DNA from: Tardibacter chloracetimidivorans
GTDB lineage: Bacteria > Pseudomonadota > Alphaproteobacteria > Sphingomonadales > Sphingomonadaceae
Assembly (NCBI RefSeq): GCF_001890385.1
Contig: NZ_CP018223.1
Coordinates: forward strand, 1-61,559
Direction of reading: 5' to 3'
DNA length: 61,559 bases
The translations under genes and the position numbers were made by a program. The notes under the pieces were generated by a model. It saw only the letters and a program-made list of their open reading frames with translations, was not told the origin of the DNA and did no database searches. This document shows, piece after piece, positions 15,150 through 22,943 of the stretch (within the stretch, counting starts at the first letter, position 1; each line of letters starts with the position of its first letter).

Positions 15150-15386
15150 ATGGCCGCGAACTACAACCGCCCCAAGCCCATTGATCCTATCTGGTATCGG
15201 CAAGGCTGCTATCTGCGAATCCAGTGCGCTTGCGGTCGCCGCGTCGTCGCCCCGCTGGGCGACTTCGCCCGCTCGCGCCGCATCTCTTTCGATACTTGCA
15301 TTTACGAGCTGATCGCGCGGCTTCGGTGCAGCCAGTGCCGCCGCAAACCTTATGCGGACGTGTCGCGCAACCGCTCGGGCAACTAA
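15150..15386 (+). CDS. Small zinc-ribbon-like hypothetical protein
   Basis: 78 residues. Cysteines occur as C-x5-C-x-C (GCYLRIQCACGRR) and later as LRCSQCRRKPY, a spacing compatible with a treble-clef or zinc ribbon. The rest is basic. ATG 15150 gives MAANYNRPKPIDPIW; an in-frame ATG 18 bp upstream is possible. Nucleic-acid binding is plausible. No family recognised. Confidence 0.6.
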   Translation: MAANYNRPKPIDPIWYRQGCYLRIQCACGRRVVAPLGDFARSRRISFDTCIYELIARLRCSQCRRKPYADVSRNRSGN

Positions 15387-15457
15387 AATGACGGAGGATC
15401 CGATTGTTTGGATGCTTCCGGCGCTATCCGTTGGGCATGTCGCCGGCGACATGCCGC

Positions 15458-15504
15458 AGCGCCCGCTAGGTCGCCGCTACGCTATGACCTAGCGGGCGCT
15501 TTTC
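15458..15504 (+). terminator. Rho-independent terminator
   Basis: A perfect 15-bp stem, AGCGCCCGCTAGGTC (15458-15472) with GACCTAGCGGGCGCT (15486-15500), is followed by TTT. Just upstream lies a second palindrome GCATGTCGCCGGCGACATGC (about 15435-15454). Confidence 0.75.
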
Positions 15505-15507
15505 CCT

Positions 15508-15779
15508 AGATTGAGGCGGCAATGCCGCCGCGTCCGCTGTCCGACTTTGGGGCCTGTTCCTGCCCCCTGCCGCAAGGGCTGGACCGTCTCGGCCGCTATG
15601 CGGCCTCGCTTGGCGATCAGGCGGGTTTCCCCGCCCTTCCTTCGCTACGCTCCGTGCAGGACGGGTGATCCCCCTCCCCCCTGATCGGCCCTGATTTGCG
15701 GCATTCCCCGGCCCTGCTCGCCGCTGGGCAGAAGTCGATGACCCGTCATCGCCTTCGGCTCCATTCTAGGCAGGGAAAA
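15508..15779 (+). repeat. Leader repeat R2, copy 1
   Basis: About 270 bp ending just before the 86-aa gene. It is highly similar to 17542-17812, with shared blocks such as GGGGCCTGTTCCTGCCCCCT, CAGGCGGGTTTCCCCGCCC and GTCGATGACCCGTCATCGCC. Several self-complementary blocks in series suggest a structured 5' leader. With the terminator upstream, the 399 bp between genes contain no other coding sequence. Confidence 0.8.
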
Positions 15780-15785
15780 CAGCAC

Positions 15786-16046
15786 ATGACCGACATTCCG
15801 CTGGCAACGATTCTTCGGATCAACGCCGCCCGCACCATCCCGCTCGCTCGCTATGAGGAAGAGGGCAATTTCGACCGCTTCGGCTACATCAAAGACCTTG
15901 CCGAAAATCATGGCGCTGACCTTCCCGCCGTCATCGAGGTTGCCGACCTACTAGGGCCGGATGAAGATTTTGACGGCCTTGTGACCACCATCGAGGACGC
16001 CGCCGAGGGCTTCGGCTTTGGTGCTCTTATTGTCGGGGGGGCGTGA
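15786..16046 (+). CDS. Hypothetical 86-aa acidic protein
   Basis: The N-terminus MTDIPLATILRINAARTIPLARYEEEGN is followed by an acidic helical C-terminal half (LLGPDEDFDGLVTTIEDAAEGFGFG). It is led by R2 copy 1 and overlaps the GTG start of the methyltransferase gene by 4 bp, so the two are probably coupled. No known family. Confidence 0.6.
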   Translation: MTDIPLATILRINAARTIPLARYEEEGNFDRFGYIKDLAENHGADLPAVIEVADLLGPDEDFDGLVTTIEDAAEGFGFGALIVGGA

Positions 16047-17500
16047 GCATGGGCCAGGAGCTTATGACGCCCGCGCAGATTGCGGATATTTGCGACGGCC
16101 GAGACAAGGCCATAGCCCTTTGGCTGAGCCTCTATGACAACTACCATGCAACCCGCGACGAGGCGGCGCGCCTGACCCTTGGCGGCGCACTGTCGCTGTC
16201 ATGTGGCCGCGACTGGACCGAGGACACGTTGACCCGCGCTTTTATCCAGTCGCAGCCTATCGACCAGCGCGACAAGGAGACGGGAGCGCGCAAGACCATC
16301 GACGCACGCTACAATTTCGAGCGCGTCTTGACGCACACGATGGACCGCCGGTGCTGGGCGGCCCTCATGGAGCAGCTGGGTTTTGACCAGCTGCTAGACC
16401 AGCAGGCCCGGAAGGAGTTTCATGACGGCTTGCGCGATGATCCCGTGCCGTTCACGCCCGACAACTGCGCCGCGACTTTCGGGAATATCTGGACCAACCG
16501 GCGCGACCTTTATTTGCGCGGCATCGCCAACGTCTTCGCCAAGCTGGATCGCCGCTTTCGCTCGCACAACGGTTTCAAGATCGGCGCGCGTCTCATCATC
16601 GACCGCGCCTTGAACGAATGGGGATCATGGGACCGCTACGAGCGCCGCGACACGTTGCGGGACGTGGAGCGCGTCTTTCTGGAACTGGACGAAAAGCCCC
16701 CTGTTTCAGAGGGCCAGAGCATCGCTTCACAGGTTGCCGATGCCGCGCGCGTGCGCGGATCGCTGCCAACCGTGATCGAGGGCGACTATTTCCGCGTTCG
16801 CGTCTTCAAGAATGGCAATCTGCACATATGGTTTGAGCGCGACGACCTTTTGCAGAACGTGAATCTGTTGCTCGCGGAATACTACGGCGAGGCTATCGGT
16901 GACGGCTATGAGACGACCGAGGCCGAAGCGGCCCCGGCCTATCATATCACGCCCGCCAAGAACTTCGGCGCGTTCATGACTTCCCCGGAGATCGCCGCCC
17001 AGGTCATCGAACATGCGAGGATTAGCACAGGCCAGCGCGTTCTAGAGCCTAGCGCGGGGAAGGCCGCGCTTGCTTCGGCCGCGCGCAACGCCGGTGCCGA
17101 TGTAACTTGCGTGGAGCTGCAACCCGGCTTCGCCCATGAACTACGCATAATCCATGGCTTTGCCGATGCGATCGAGGGCGATTTTCTTGCGCTGGACCCG
17201 GCCCATTATGCACCGTTCGACGCGGTGATAATGAACCCGCCTTTTGATCGAGGCCGCGACTGTGACCATGTGCGTCATGCCCTCGCCTTTCTCAAGCCGG
17301 GAGGCGTGCTGGTGGCGATCATGAGCGCGCGGGCAGAGTATGGCGAGGATCAGCGCCACAAGGCGCTACACCGCATGATCGCTGCTTGCGAGGCGATCTA
17401 TTTCCACGGCCGCAAATGGATCGACCTTCCCCCCGGTTCTTTCGCCCACGCCGGAACCAACGTGAACACCGTTTTGCTTGCGATCCGCAAGCCTGGCTGA
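16043..17500 (+). CDS. DUF4942 domain fused to SAM-dependent adenine methyltransferase
   Basis: 485 residues. The N-terminal part (about 10-230) matches the DUF4942 layout (RDKAIALWLSLYDNYH, YNFERVLTHTMDRRCW, FKIGARLIIDRALNEWG). The C-terminal part (about 310-480) is a class I methyltransferase with motif I VLEPSAGKAALASAARNAGA, the acidic residue in VTCVELQP and the catalytic NPPF in DAVIMNPPFDRGRD. NPPF indicates N6-adenine or a related amino-methylation. Such proteins are frequent on plasmids and may mask DNA from restriction, in line with ArdC. Start is GTG 16043 (coupled to the previous stop) or ATG 16049. Confidence 0.82.
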   Translation: MSMGQELMTPAQIADICDGRDKAIALWLSLYDNYHATRDEAARLTLGGALSLSCGRDWTEDTLTRAFIQSQPIDQRDKETGARKTIDARYNFERVLTHTMDRRCWAALMEQLGFDQLLDQQARKEFHDGLRDDPVPFTPDNCAATFGNIWTNRRDLYLRGIANVFAKLDRRFRSHNGFKIGARLIIDRALNEWGSWDRYERRDTLRDVERVFLELDEKPPVSEGQSIASQVADAARVRGSLPTVIEGDYFRVRVFKNGNLHIWFERDDLLQNVNLLLAEYYGEAIGDGYETTEAEAAPAYHITPAKNFGAFMTSPEIAAQVIEHARISTGQRVLEPSAGKAALASAARNAGADVTCVELQPGFAHELRIIHGFADAIEGDFLALDPAHYAPFDAVIMNPPFDRGRDCDHVRHALAFLKPGGVLVAIMSARAEYGEDQRHKALHRMIAACEAIYFHGRKWIDLPPGSFAHAGTNVNTVLLAIRKPG

Positions 17501-17511
17501 TCGGTGCAGGC

Positions 17512-17527
17512 GGTGGCAGCTGCCACC
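17512..17527. repeat. GGTGGCAGCTGCCACC palindrome
   Basis: Exact copy, 12 bp after the methyltransferase stop and 14 bp before R2 copy 2. Flanking symmetry extends to CAGGC...GCCTG. Confidence 0.8.
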
Positions 17528-17541
17528 GCCTGTCCTGGCGC

Positions 17542-17812
17542 AGATTGAGGCGGTAAGCCGCCGCGCTGATTTGTCGCGTTTGGGGCCTGTTCCTGCCCCC
17601 TGCCGCAAGGGCTAGACCGTCTCCGCCGCTGCGCGGCTCCGCTTGGCGATCAGGCGGGTTTCCCCGCCCTTCCTTCGCTCCGCTCCGTGCAGGACGGGTG
17701 ATCCCCCTCCCGCCTGACCGGCCCCGTTTGCGGCATTCCCCGGCCCAGCGTCGCCCGCTTTCGGCAGAAGTCGATGACCCGTCATCGCCTTCGGCTCAAT
17801 TAGGAAGGGAAA
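17542..17812 (+). repeat. Leader repeat R2, copy 2
   Basis: Pairs with 15508-15779. Differences cluster in places that keep local stems, for example GGCGGCAATGCCGCC in copy 1 versus GGCGGTAAGCCGCC here. It ends at the GGAAGGGA ribosome site of the next gene. The 316-bp gap has no coding sequence. Confidence 0.8.
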
Positions 17813-17816
17813 GCCC

Positions 17817-18065
17817 GTGAAAATCCGTATCTACCGCCAGACCGAGCAAGACTTTGACCGGATCGAGATCGAGGGCGCGACCTTTGAAACCATCGTCAAC
17901 CGGGCAGCGGTCGAGGGGCTTCAATGCAGCGGTTACAACAGCAATCCGAGCCAGCGGCTTGAGTTGCAGGGCGCACCGAAATTCAAGGGCGTTTGCGGTC
18001 CTATGTGGGATGGCGATGCGATCCGCTACGAGTGCAGCGCCACCTATGCGGAGTTGAGCGCATGA
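17817..18065 (+). CDS. Hypothetical 82-aa protein
   Basis: Starts at GTG 17817 eight bases after GGAAGGGA. A small mixed alpha/beta protein (MKIRIYRQTEQDFDRIEIEG at the N-terminus) with three cysteines. Its last codons overlap the next ATG by 4 bp. Not recognised. Confidence 0.6.
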   Translation: MKIRIYRQTEQDFDRIEIEGATFETIVNRAAVEGLQCSGYNSNPSQRLELQGAPKFKGVCGPMWDGDAIRYECSATYAELSA

Positions 18066-18871
18066 GCGCCGCCGCCGCGATCCGCACCGCGCAGGCCGAC
18101 GAGCTGGGCGACCAGATCATTGCCGCAGGCTTCGCGCCGAACGGCTTTCTGCTGGACATTAACGGGGCGCTTGATGTGCCCCGCGACTTTCCCCTTTCCG
18201 CGCCGTGGAATCTGCCGTCGCGCCTGTTCCAATTCCCCATTGAGGTTATCCGCGCAGAGCAGGACGAGCCGCGCAAGATCGGCCTTCGCCATCCTTTGCT
18301 TGCCGCCCATCCTTTTGTGCAGCACGTCGAGCGCGCGCTAGGGATCGAGATCGCTCGCGATGGCGTGACGAACCGCCACGGCTACAGCAATCGCGCTCAT
18401 TCGCTCTGGCATCATGCGGTGGACCTTATCAGCGCCGGGAAATGGCGTGACTTGCTGGAAACGCAGGAGTTCACCGAGCCGCGCAACATCTTCAATGCCG
18501 TTGTCTATGGCCTGACCTACTCGCACCATGAGGACAAGAAGGCGAGCGGCCACATCAGCACCGGGGAGGCCCGCCAGATCATGCGGGAAATGGGAGCGAC
18601 CGAGCCGACCGATCGCGCCGCCATGCTGCGCAGCTTTTCCGCCCCGTCCCCGTGCCAGCAGGATCGCGGGGCCGAGCATTGGCCGATCAATCTTCACGGC
18701 CCATGCGCCGAGGATAAGGCATGGTCCTTCATCGTCGGGATTGAGGACGGTTGGTTCTCCTATGACCGTTCGGGTTTCCTGCAATGGTCCCCCAAGGGCC
18801 GCGACCGCTATGCCGCAGGCGATAGTGACAGCTACACCGAGGCGAGCGGCCAGACCGCTTTCGCCTTTTGA
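18062..18871 (+). CDS. Hypothetical 269-aa plasmid protein
   Basis: ATG 18062 overlaps the previous stop (ATGA). The protein is rich in His and Trp (SLWHHAVDLISAGKWRDLL, YSHHEDKKASGH) and has a C-terminal beta-rich part (WSFIVGIEDGWFSYDRSGF). The conserved look suggests a real soluble protein. I cannot name a family. Confidence 0.65.
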   Translation: MSAAAAIRTAQADELGDQIIAAGFAPNGFLLDINGALDVPRDFPLSAPWNLPSRLFQFPIEVIRAEQDEPRKIGLRHPLLAAHPFVQHVERALGIEIARDGVTNRHGYSNRAHSLWHHAVDLISAGKWRDLLETQEFTEPRNIFNAVVYGLTYSHHEDKKASGHISTGEARQIMREMGATEPTDRAAMLRSFSAPSPCQQDRGAEHWPINLHGPCAEDKAWSFIVGIEDGWFSYDRSGFLQWSPKGRDRYAAGDSDSYTEASGQTAFAF

Positions 18872-18882
18872 CGGGATCGAGC

Positions 18883-19506
18883 ATGGCACGTCATTGCATC
18901 CGAGAACCCCGCTACATTCCCCCGGTGCAACGCATCGGGGAACAACCCGACCTGTTCGGCGGCCCGACCCTTTCCCACGTTGCCGAGCGTAAGGGGCCGC
19001 CGAAAGGATGGCAGCGCCAGTTGCAGAAATGGGGCCGCTGCACCGTCATTGCTGATCTTGAGGCCGCACCTTTGCCCGCAATTGAACCGGCCCCGCCCCC
19101 GCCTCCGATTTTCCTTGTCGCTTGCGTAGCGGCGAAACTGGACCGTCCCGCCCCGGCGCGCGATCTTTACATATCGCCATGGTTTCAGAAGGCACGCGCC
19201 TATGTCGAAAGGCAGGGAGGGCCATGGTTCATCCTGTCCGCAAAGCATGGCCTGATCGCGCCGGAAACCGTGATCGCGCCTTATGACGAGACGCTATGCG
19301 CGATGAAGGCAAGCGCGCGCCGCCTTTGGGGCGCGCGCGTGATCGAGGCGATGGCCGACCAGATCGACGCCGCTGCGCCGCTGATCGTTCTCGCAGGCCG
19401 ACACTATCGCGACCCTTTGTGGCCGCAAATCGAGCGGCGCGCGTCCGCGCCGATGGAAGGGCTTGGGATCGGCCAGCAACTCGCTTGGCTCGCTCAAGAA
19501 TGGTGA
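18883..19506 (+). CDS. DUF6884-like protein
   Basis: 207 residues. A Pro-rich linker (APLPAIEPAPPPPP, about 62-75) precedes the conserved domain: LVACVAAKLDRPAPARDLYI, PWFILSAKHGLIAPETVIAP, ARRLWGARVIEAM, LIVLAGRHYRDPL and PMEGLGIGQQLAWL. This layout matches the DUF6884 family. The catalytic role is not established to my knowledge. The conserved Cys, Lys and AKHGL suggest an enzyme. It is the last gene of the R2 copy 2 run. Confidence 0.7.
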   Translation: MARHCIREPRYIPPVQRIGEQPDLFGGPTLSHVAERKGPPKGWQRQLQKWGRCTVIADLEAAPLPAIEPAPPPPPIFLVACVAAKLDRPAPARDLYISPWFQKARAYVERQGGPWFILSAKHGLIAPETVIAPYDETLCAMKASARRLWGARVIEAMADQIDAAAPLIVLAGRHYRDPLWPQIERRASAPMEGLGIGQQLAWLAQEW

Positions 19507-19558
19507 CGGAGTGCAGCTTGCCGTCAGGCGGTTTGACACCTTAAATTAGCCTGTGATT

Positions 19559-19837
19559 ATGGACGCCCCCTCAGAACCCTTGTGGACGCAAGATCAGGCC
19601 ATTGCCTATGAGGCAGCGCTTGAGGCGATCAATGACGTGATCGCCGGTTACAGCGAACAAATTGCACTGGAACAGGACCGTCAGAAGCCAGATGCAGCGC
19701 GTATCTCGTGGCTTGAAATGCGGACGGATCATGCGTCCGCAACCAGTCATGCCCTTACCGTCACCGATGATGAGAATGTCCGGCAAGCACTGCTGGAATA
19801 CAGCGCCATGGTGCGGGCGAGGGAAGCCCCAAGGTAG
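19559..19837 (+). CDS. Hypothetical 92-aa helical protein
   Basis: ATG 19559; a GTG two codons upstream is also possible. A helical, acidic protein (ALEAINDVIAGYSEQIALEQ) without recognised domains. The ribosome site is weak. It sits alone before repeat R3 copy 1. Confidence 0.5.
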   Translation: MDAPSEPLWTQDQAIAYEAALEAINDVIAGYSEQIALEQDRQKPDAARISWLEMRTDHASATSHALTVTDDENVRQALLEYSAMVRAREAPR

Positions 19838-19920
19838 CGGTCTGCCCTTCGGGCAGGCGTTGATTTGTTAAATCCCCCCGTCAGTGTCCTCCTAGCATGA
19901 GGGACGCACCAGGCCGCATC

Positions 19921-20001
19921 AAGGATCGGCGGTCCCCCCAATTTGCTGCGCAAATCGGCTCCCCCACCGCCCGCTAGCGCGGCCGCTTCGCGGTCCCTGA
20001 C
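19921..20001 (+). repeat. Leader repeat R3, copy 1
   Basis: 81 bp, matching 21561-21641 except for three or four substitutions. It includes the hairpin ATTTGCTGCGCAAAT and the GCGGCCGCTTCGCGG block. It lies 58 bp upstream of a 105-aa gene. Confidence 0.8.
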
Positions 20002-20058
20002 CCGACCCGGCGCGACCCTCCCCTTGGCCTTGCCAATTCCGGCAACAAGGAGGTTGTT

Positions 20059-20376
20059 ATGTCTCATCGTCTGTTCGCTCAGCTGGCTTTCGAGCGCGCG
20101 CTTGGAAATGCAGCGATCGACGCCTTGAGGAATGCGGTCAACGACAAGGACCATTTCGATGCGGAGAGCATGTGGCCGAAAGATCCGATGTTCATCGGCA
20201 AGACGAGCGCCGACATCGAGGCTGTTTCGGCCGAGCTGGCGCAGATCATTGCGGATCGCATCAAGGATGTGCTGGACGGTCCCGGCATCCGCAACATCGA
20301 GCGCGGCGAGTGCTTTGATCCGCAGCTTGTCGCCTTAGTCCTAGAGGCCAAAGCAAAGCGCGGCCAATCCGGCTGA
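20059..20376 (+). CDS. Hypothetical 105-aa protein
   Basis: ATG 20059 is preceded by AAGGAGGTTGTT. Mostly helical (LAFERALGNAAIDALRNAVN; DIEAVSAELAQIIADRIKDV). It is led by R3 copy 1. A GC-rich hairpin follows (CGGGCCTGGCCCG near 20386-20400). Not recognised. Confidence 0.6.
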   Translation: MSHRLFAQLAFERALGNAAIDALRNAVNDKDHFDAESMWPKDPMFIGKTSADIEAVSAELAQIIADRIKDVLDGPGIRNIERGECFDPQLVALVLEAKAKRGQSG

Positions 20377-20470
20377 CGCCGGGGGGGCGGGCCTGGCCCG
20401 CCCCTTTTCGCCCGTTGACCGAAACCGATGATCTCGGTGCCCCATCCAGTGCGGGCCTAGAGCTTATCGT

Positions 20471-20809
20471 TTAACGCTGGCTGCATTTTAGGTCGATCGC
20501 GCCCATTGTGAGCTGCGAAGGCGAACCGCCTTCGCGCGCCACTTCCTCATCAATGCAACGTTGCCTTGGGCTGCGCGTGTCCTTGGGCTGTTCTTCCACA
20601 ACGTAAACGGTGCGGCCATCGGGCGTGACTACGGTTCGCACCGGGGGTCTGTTCGTGCGACTAGCCCCCGGCTGCGCCGGCACCACATACACGGTGCGGC
20701 CATCTGGCGTAGTGACGACGCGCGGGTGTTCTCTGGCAGACTGCGCGGCAACCGGCGCTGCGATCGAGAGCAACGCGCATATCTTCAATGAATTTGCCGC
20801 TACGCCCAT
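20471..20809 (-). CDS. Small exported protein with two VVTPDGRTVYVV repeats
   Basis: 112 residues with a likely signal peptide (SLKICALLSIAAPVAAQS, cleavage about residue 23). The mature part has two near-identical repeats, VVTTPDGRTVYVVPAQPG and VVTPDGRTVYVVEEQPK, joined by a Pro/Arg-rich linker. The C-terminal part carries two cysteines (QRCIDEEV, DLKCSQR). Probably periplasmic. No family recognised. It is oriented against its neighbours. Confidence 0.6.
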   Translation of the reverse strand: MGVAANSLKICALLSIAAPVAAQSAREHPRVVTTPDGRTVYVVPAQPGASRTNRPPVRTVVTPDGRTVYVVEEQPKDTRSPRQRCIDEEVAREGGSPSQLTMGAIDLKCSQR

Positions 20810-20993
20810 ACGCCTTCCTCACCAACCATCAGGATATGAGCCTGCGCGCCACCGACCGCAAGCAAGCGATCACAATAAGTTGATTGGCGTCGGCCCGCCC
20901 CTTCGCGTTACTTTTCAGGGGCGGGGAATGATCCCGCTAACGGGAGCCGGATAACCGCGAGGACCGGTCCCACAACCTGAAAAGGAGAGAGCC

Positions 20994-21467
20994 ATGAAAA
21001 TGGCTGTTCGCGCCATGCTTGGCGCATTGGCGACGCTTGCCCTGGCAAGCCCATCGTTCGCAGCGACCGTTGCACCAACGAGCTACCCGTTCACCCTCAA
21101 GGGAGGTGGGAACGTGGTTCAGGGCAGTAATATTTGGGCTTGCGGTTGGACTTGGCAGGCGCAAACCACCTCATCCACGGGCGGAACAATTTCCGGCGGT
21201 GTCGGAGATACCAATCCGAATTGCGGCCAGCTTTCGGTGCCCGCCACCACCTGGTCAGCTACGTCAGCTACGACCGGGGTTCTGCATGGATTCAGGATCA
21301 TTGGCGGCAACCTCAATGGTTGCAGCACGTCGCAGAACGTGCCCTTCACCATTATGAAGAGCGGAAACAACGCAACGTCGTTCTTTTTCAATTCGGTGAA
21401 TTTCGGGTCTAGCTGCAACTACAATGCTAACCTCAACACCGGGGCCGCGCTGACCGTAACTCCGTAG
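20994..21467 (+). CDS. Secreted Ser/Thr/Asn-rich protein of unknown function
   Basis: 157 residues. ATG 20994 follows AAAAGGAGAGAGCC. A clear signal peptide (RAMLGALATLALASPSFA, cleavage after AFAA, about residue 23) precedes a beta-rich mature part with four cysteines (ACGWTW, NCGQL, GCSTS, SCNYN) likely to form disulfides. Low charge and many small polar residues suggest a surface or periplasmic protein. No family recognised. Confidence 0.65.
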   Translation: MKMAVRAMLGALATLALASPSFAATVAPTSYPFTLKGGGNVVQGSNIWACGWTWQAQTTSSTGGTISGGVGDTNPNCGQLSVPATTWSATSATTGVLHGFRIIGGNLNGCSTSQNVPFTIMKSGNNATSFFFNSVNFGSSCNYNANLNTGAALTVTP

Positions 21468-21560
21468 CCGCGTGCACGGGCCGGGGCATCGAACCCCGGC
21501 CCGTGCAATCTCTTCTCTCTGTGTGTCGTGGCATTTTGGCATGGGTGCGCGCCAGCTTTC

Positions 21561-21641
21561 AAGGATCGGCGGTTCCCCCAATTTGCTACGCAAATCGGCT
21601 CCCCCACCGCCCGCTAACGCGGCCGCTTCGCGGTCCCTGAC
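21561..21641 (+). repeat. Leader repeat R3, copy 2
   Basis: Second copy of the 81-bp R3 repeat, 58 bp upstream of the start codon at 21699. Copy 1 lies at the same distance from its gene, which supports a role as a leader element. Confidence 0.8.
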
Positions 21642-21698
21642 AGCCGGCGCCGGTGCCCATGCCGGGTGTCTCCCGTCACCAACGAGAAGGAGAACCGG

Positions 21699-21920
21699 AT
21701 GCACATCAAATTGTTTAGAGCACTGAAAGCGGCTAATCTGTCCGACGACGCCGCAGCGGAAGTTGTAGAGGCTATTGAGGAGTATATCGCCGTGAAGGTT
21801 CAGGAGGCGAACAAGGGAATCGAAAGCAAGCTGACGGCGCAAACCTGGGTCATCGGCAGTGTCGGTTTCGTCCTCGCAGTCATCGGCCTCGCGCCCGCAT
21901 TCATCAAACTGTTCCAGTAA
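21699..21920 (+). CDS. Small coiled-coil protein with C-terminal membrane anchor
   Basis: 73 residues from ATG 21699 after GAAGGAGAACC. The N-terminal 45 residues form amphipathic helices (DDAAAEVVEAIEEYIAVKVQ). Residues about 50-69 (VIGSVGFVLAVIGLAPAFI) form a single transmembrane helix at the C-terminus. The layout resembles short DUF1640-type coiled-coil proteins. A strong terminator follows. Confidence 0.65.
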   Translation: MHIKLFRALKAANLSDDAAAEVVEAIEEYIAVKVQEANKGIESKLTAQTWVIGSVGFVLAVIGLAPAFIKLFQ

Positions 21921-21923
21921 GAC

Positions 21924-21951
21924 AAAGGGAGGCTTCGGCCTCCCTTTTTTT
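21924..21951 (+). terminator. Rho-independent terminator with UUCG loop
   Basis: The stem AAAGGGAGGC pairs with GCCTCCCTTT around TTCG, and the T-run continues to 21951. It is the clearest terminator in the backbone and closes the 73-aa gene. Confidence 0.9.
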
Positions 21952-21982
21952 GCCGAACCGCCCGATTGTCAGGAGACGCAAA

Positions 21983-22222
21983 TTGACCGACTTCGCACAA
22001 GCACGGCTCGATATGTTCGAGAGCGGTTTATTCGGCCAGGGCAATGCTTTCTGGCGCTGGATCGCCACGGACGAGGCACGGCCCTATCTGGCCGCGTTTG
22101 CCGCCGATCGCGCGCCTCCCCGTGAGGGCGAGTTTTTCGCGGTCGATCTTGCCGCAGAGGATCTACTTGATCCCGATCATCTGGCCGAGCTGGCCCAGCA
22201 CATCGAGGCGGCGCACGGCTAG
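21983..22222 (+). CDS. Hypothetical 79-aa acidic protein
   Basis: TTG 21983 is chosen because AGGAGA lies 7 bp upstream and no ATG is better placed. Acidic and helical (FAQARLDMFESGLF; DPDHLAELAQHIEAAHG), rich in aromatic residues in the middle (NAFWRWIATDEARPYL). Not recognised. Confidence 0.55.
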   Translation: MTDFAQARLDMFESGLFGQGNAFWRWIATDEARPYLAAFAADRAPPREGEFFAVDLAAEDLLDPDHLAELAQHIEAAHG

Positions 22223-22237
22223 CGCCATGCGCGGGGT

Positions 22238-22498
22238 TTATCCGCGAGCGGCTTTGCGCTGTTGCTCTGCCACGTCGCGGATCATAGCTGCCCAGCATCC
22301 CAAGATCATGCCCTCTTCGTTATCGACTTCGCTTGTCGCTACCGCATAGATACCCAACAAGTTTGCGACCTCGCCCGTCTCGACAATGCCTTGGCGCGCA
22401 AGCAGCGTGGCAAAAATCGAGAGTGCTCCCCCCATTGCCCGCACCAACGGCGCATCTTGTGGCAGGCGGTCAAATTCGCGGGGCGGGTTACTGGACAT
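22238..22498 (-). CDS. Hypothetical 86-aa protein
   Basis: Read from ATG 22498 (MSSNPPREFDRL). Mostly helical (LVRAMGGALSIFATLLARQG; NEEGMILGCWAAMIRDVAEQ). It is encoded just downstream of the XRE repressor on the same strand, so the two may form a small operon. No family recognised. Confidence 0.5.
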   Translation of the reverse strand: MSSNPPREFDRLPQDAPLVRAMGGALSIFATLLARQGIVETGEVANLLGIYAVATSEVDNEEGMILGCWAAMIRDVAEQQRKAARG

Positions 22499-22530
22499 AG
22501 ATCGTTCCAATCAAATAAAGCGACTGCCTT

Positions 22531-22788
22531 TCAGGACTTATCGTCGGAAGTGCTATCCGCTGCCAATAATTCGACAACCGATAATCTGAAAACATCGGCA
22601 AGGCTCTCCAAGGTCGCAAGCGTTGGATTGCCTTGTCCGCGAACCATGTATGAAATATGCGACGCCGCAACGCCCGAGCGTTCGGACAACTCCCCTTGAG
22701 TTATGCCTAGTTTCTTTAGTTCGCGAGCGATGTTGGCCCCGAGCTGGGTCATCAACGGCGATGTTCGTTTCAGGTGTAGGGTTGGCAT
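22531..22788 (-). CDS. XRE family transcriptional regulator
   Basis: 85 residues from ATG 22788. The helix-turn-helix covers about 17-70: LGANIARELKKLGITQGELS, RSGVAASHISYMVRGQGNPT, LATLESLADVFRLSV. It diverges from the sigma-region-4 protein gene, and the intergenic region has an inverted pair of 10-bp boxes. It is probably a repressor of itself and of the divergent gene. Confidence 0.8.
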   Translation of the reverse strand: MPTLHLKRTSPLMTQLGANIARELKKLGITQGELSERSGVAASHISYMVRGQGNPTLATLESLADVFRLSVVELLAADSTSDDKS

Positions 22789-22805
22789 CGCGCTCGTTTC
22801 CTTTT

Positions 22806-22891
22806 CGCTAGGCGCAGAATGTCGGTTCCAACGGCATGGCGCAATAGGGTTGCTCAAACGGCTTTCTGCGCCATGGCTTTCGCGCCTAGCG
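22806..22891. promoter_or_regulatory. Inverted operator-like boxes between XRE and sigma-4-like genes
   Basis: CGCTAGGCGC at 22806-22815 recurs inverted as GCGCCTAGCG at 22882-22891. Each is followed by AG or preceded by TTTCG on the matching side. The spacing is 76 bp centre to centre. The layout fits paired operators for the XRE repressor over a divergent promoter region. Confidence 0.45.
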
Positions 22892-22943
22892 CAGATGGTA
22901 TAGATTGTGCGCCATATTTGGACGAGCGAGGTTCAAACCCTGC

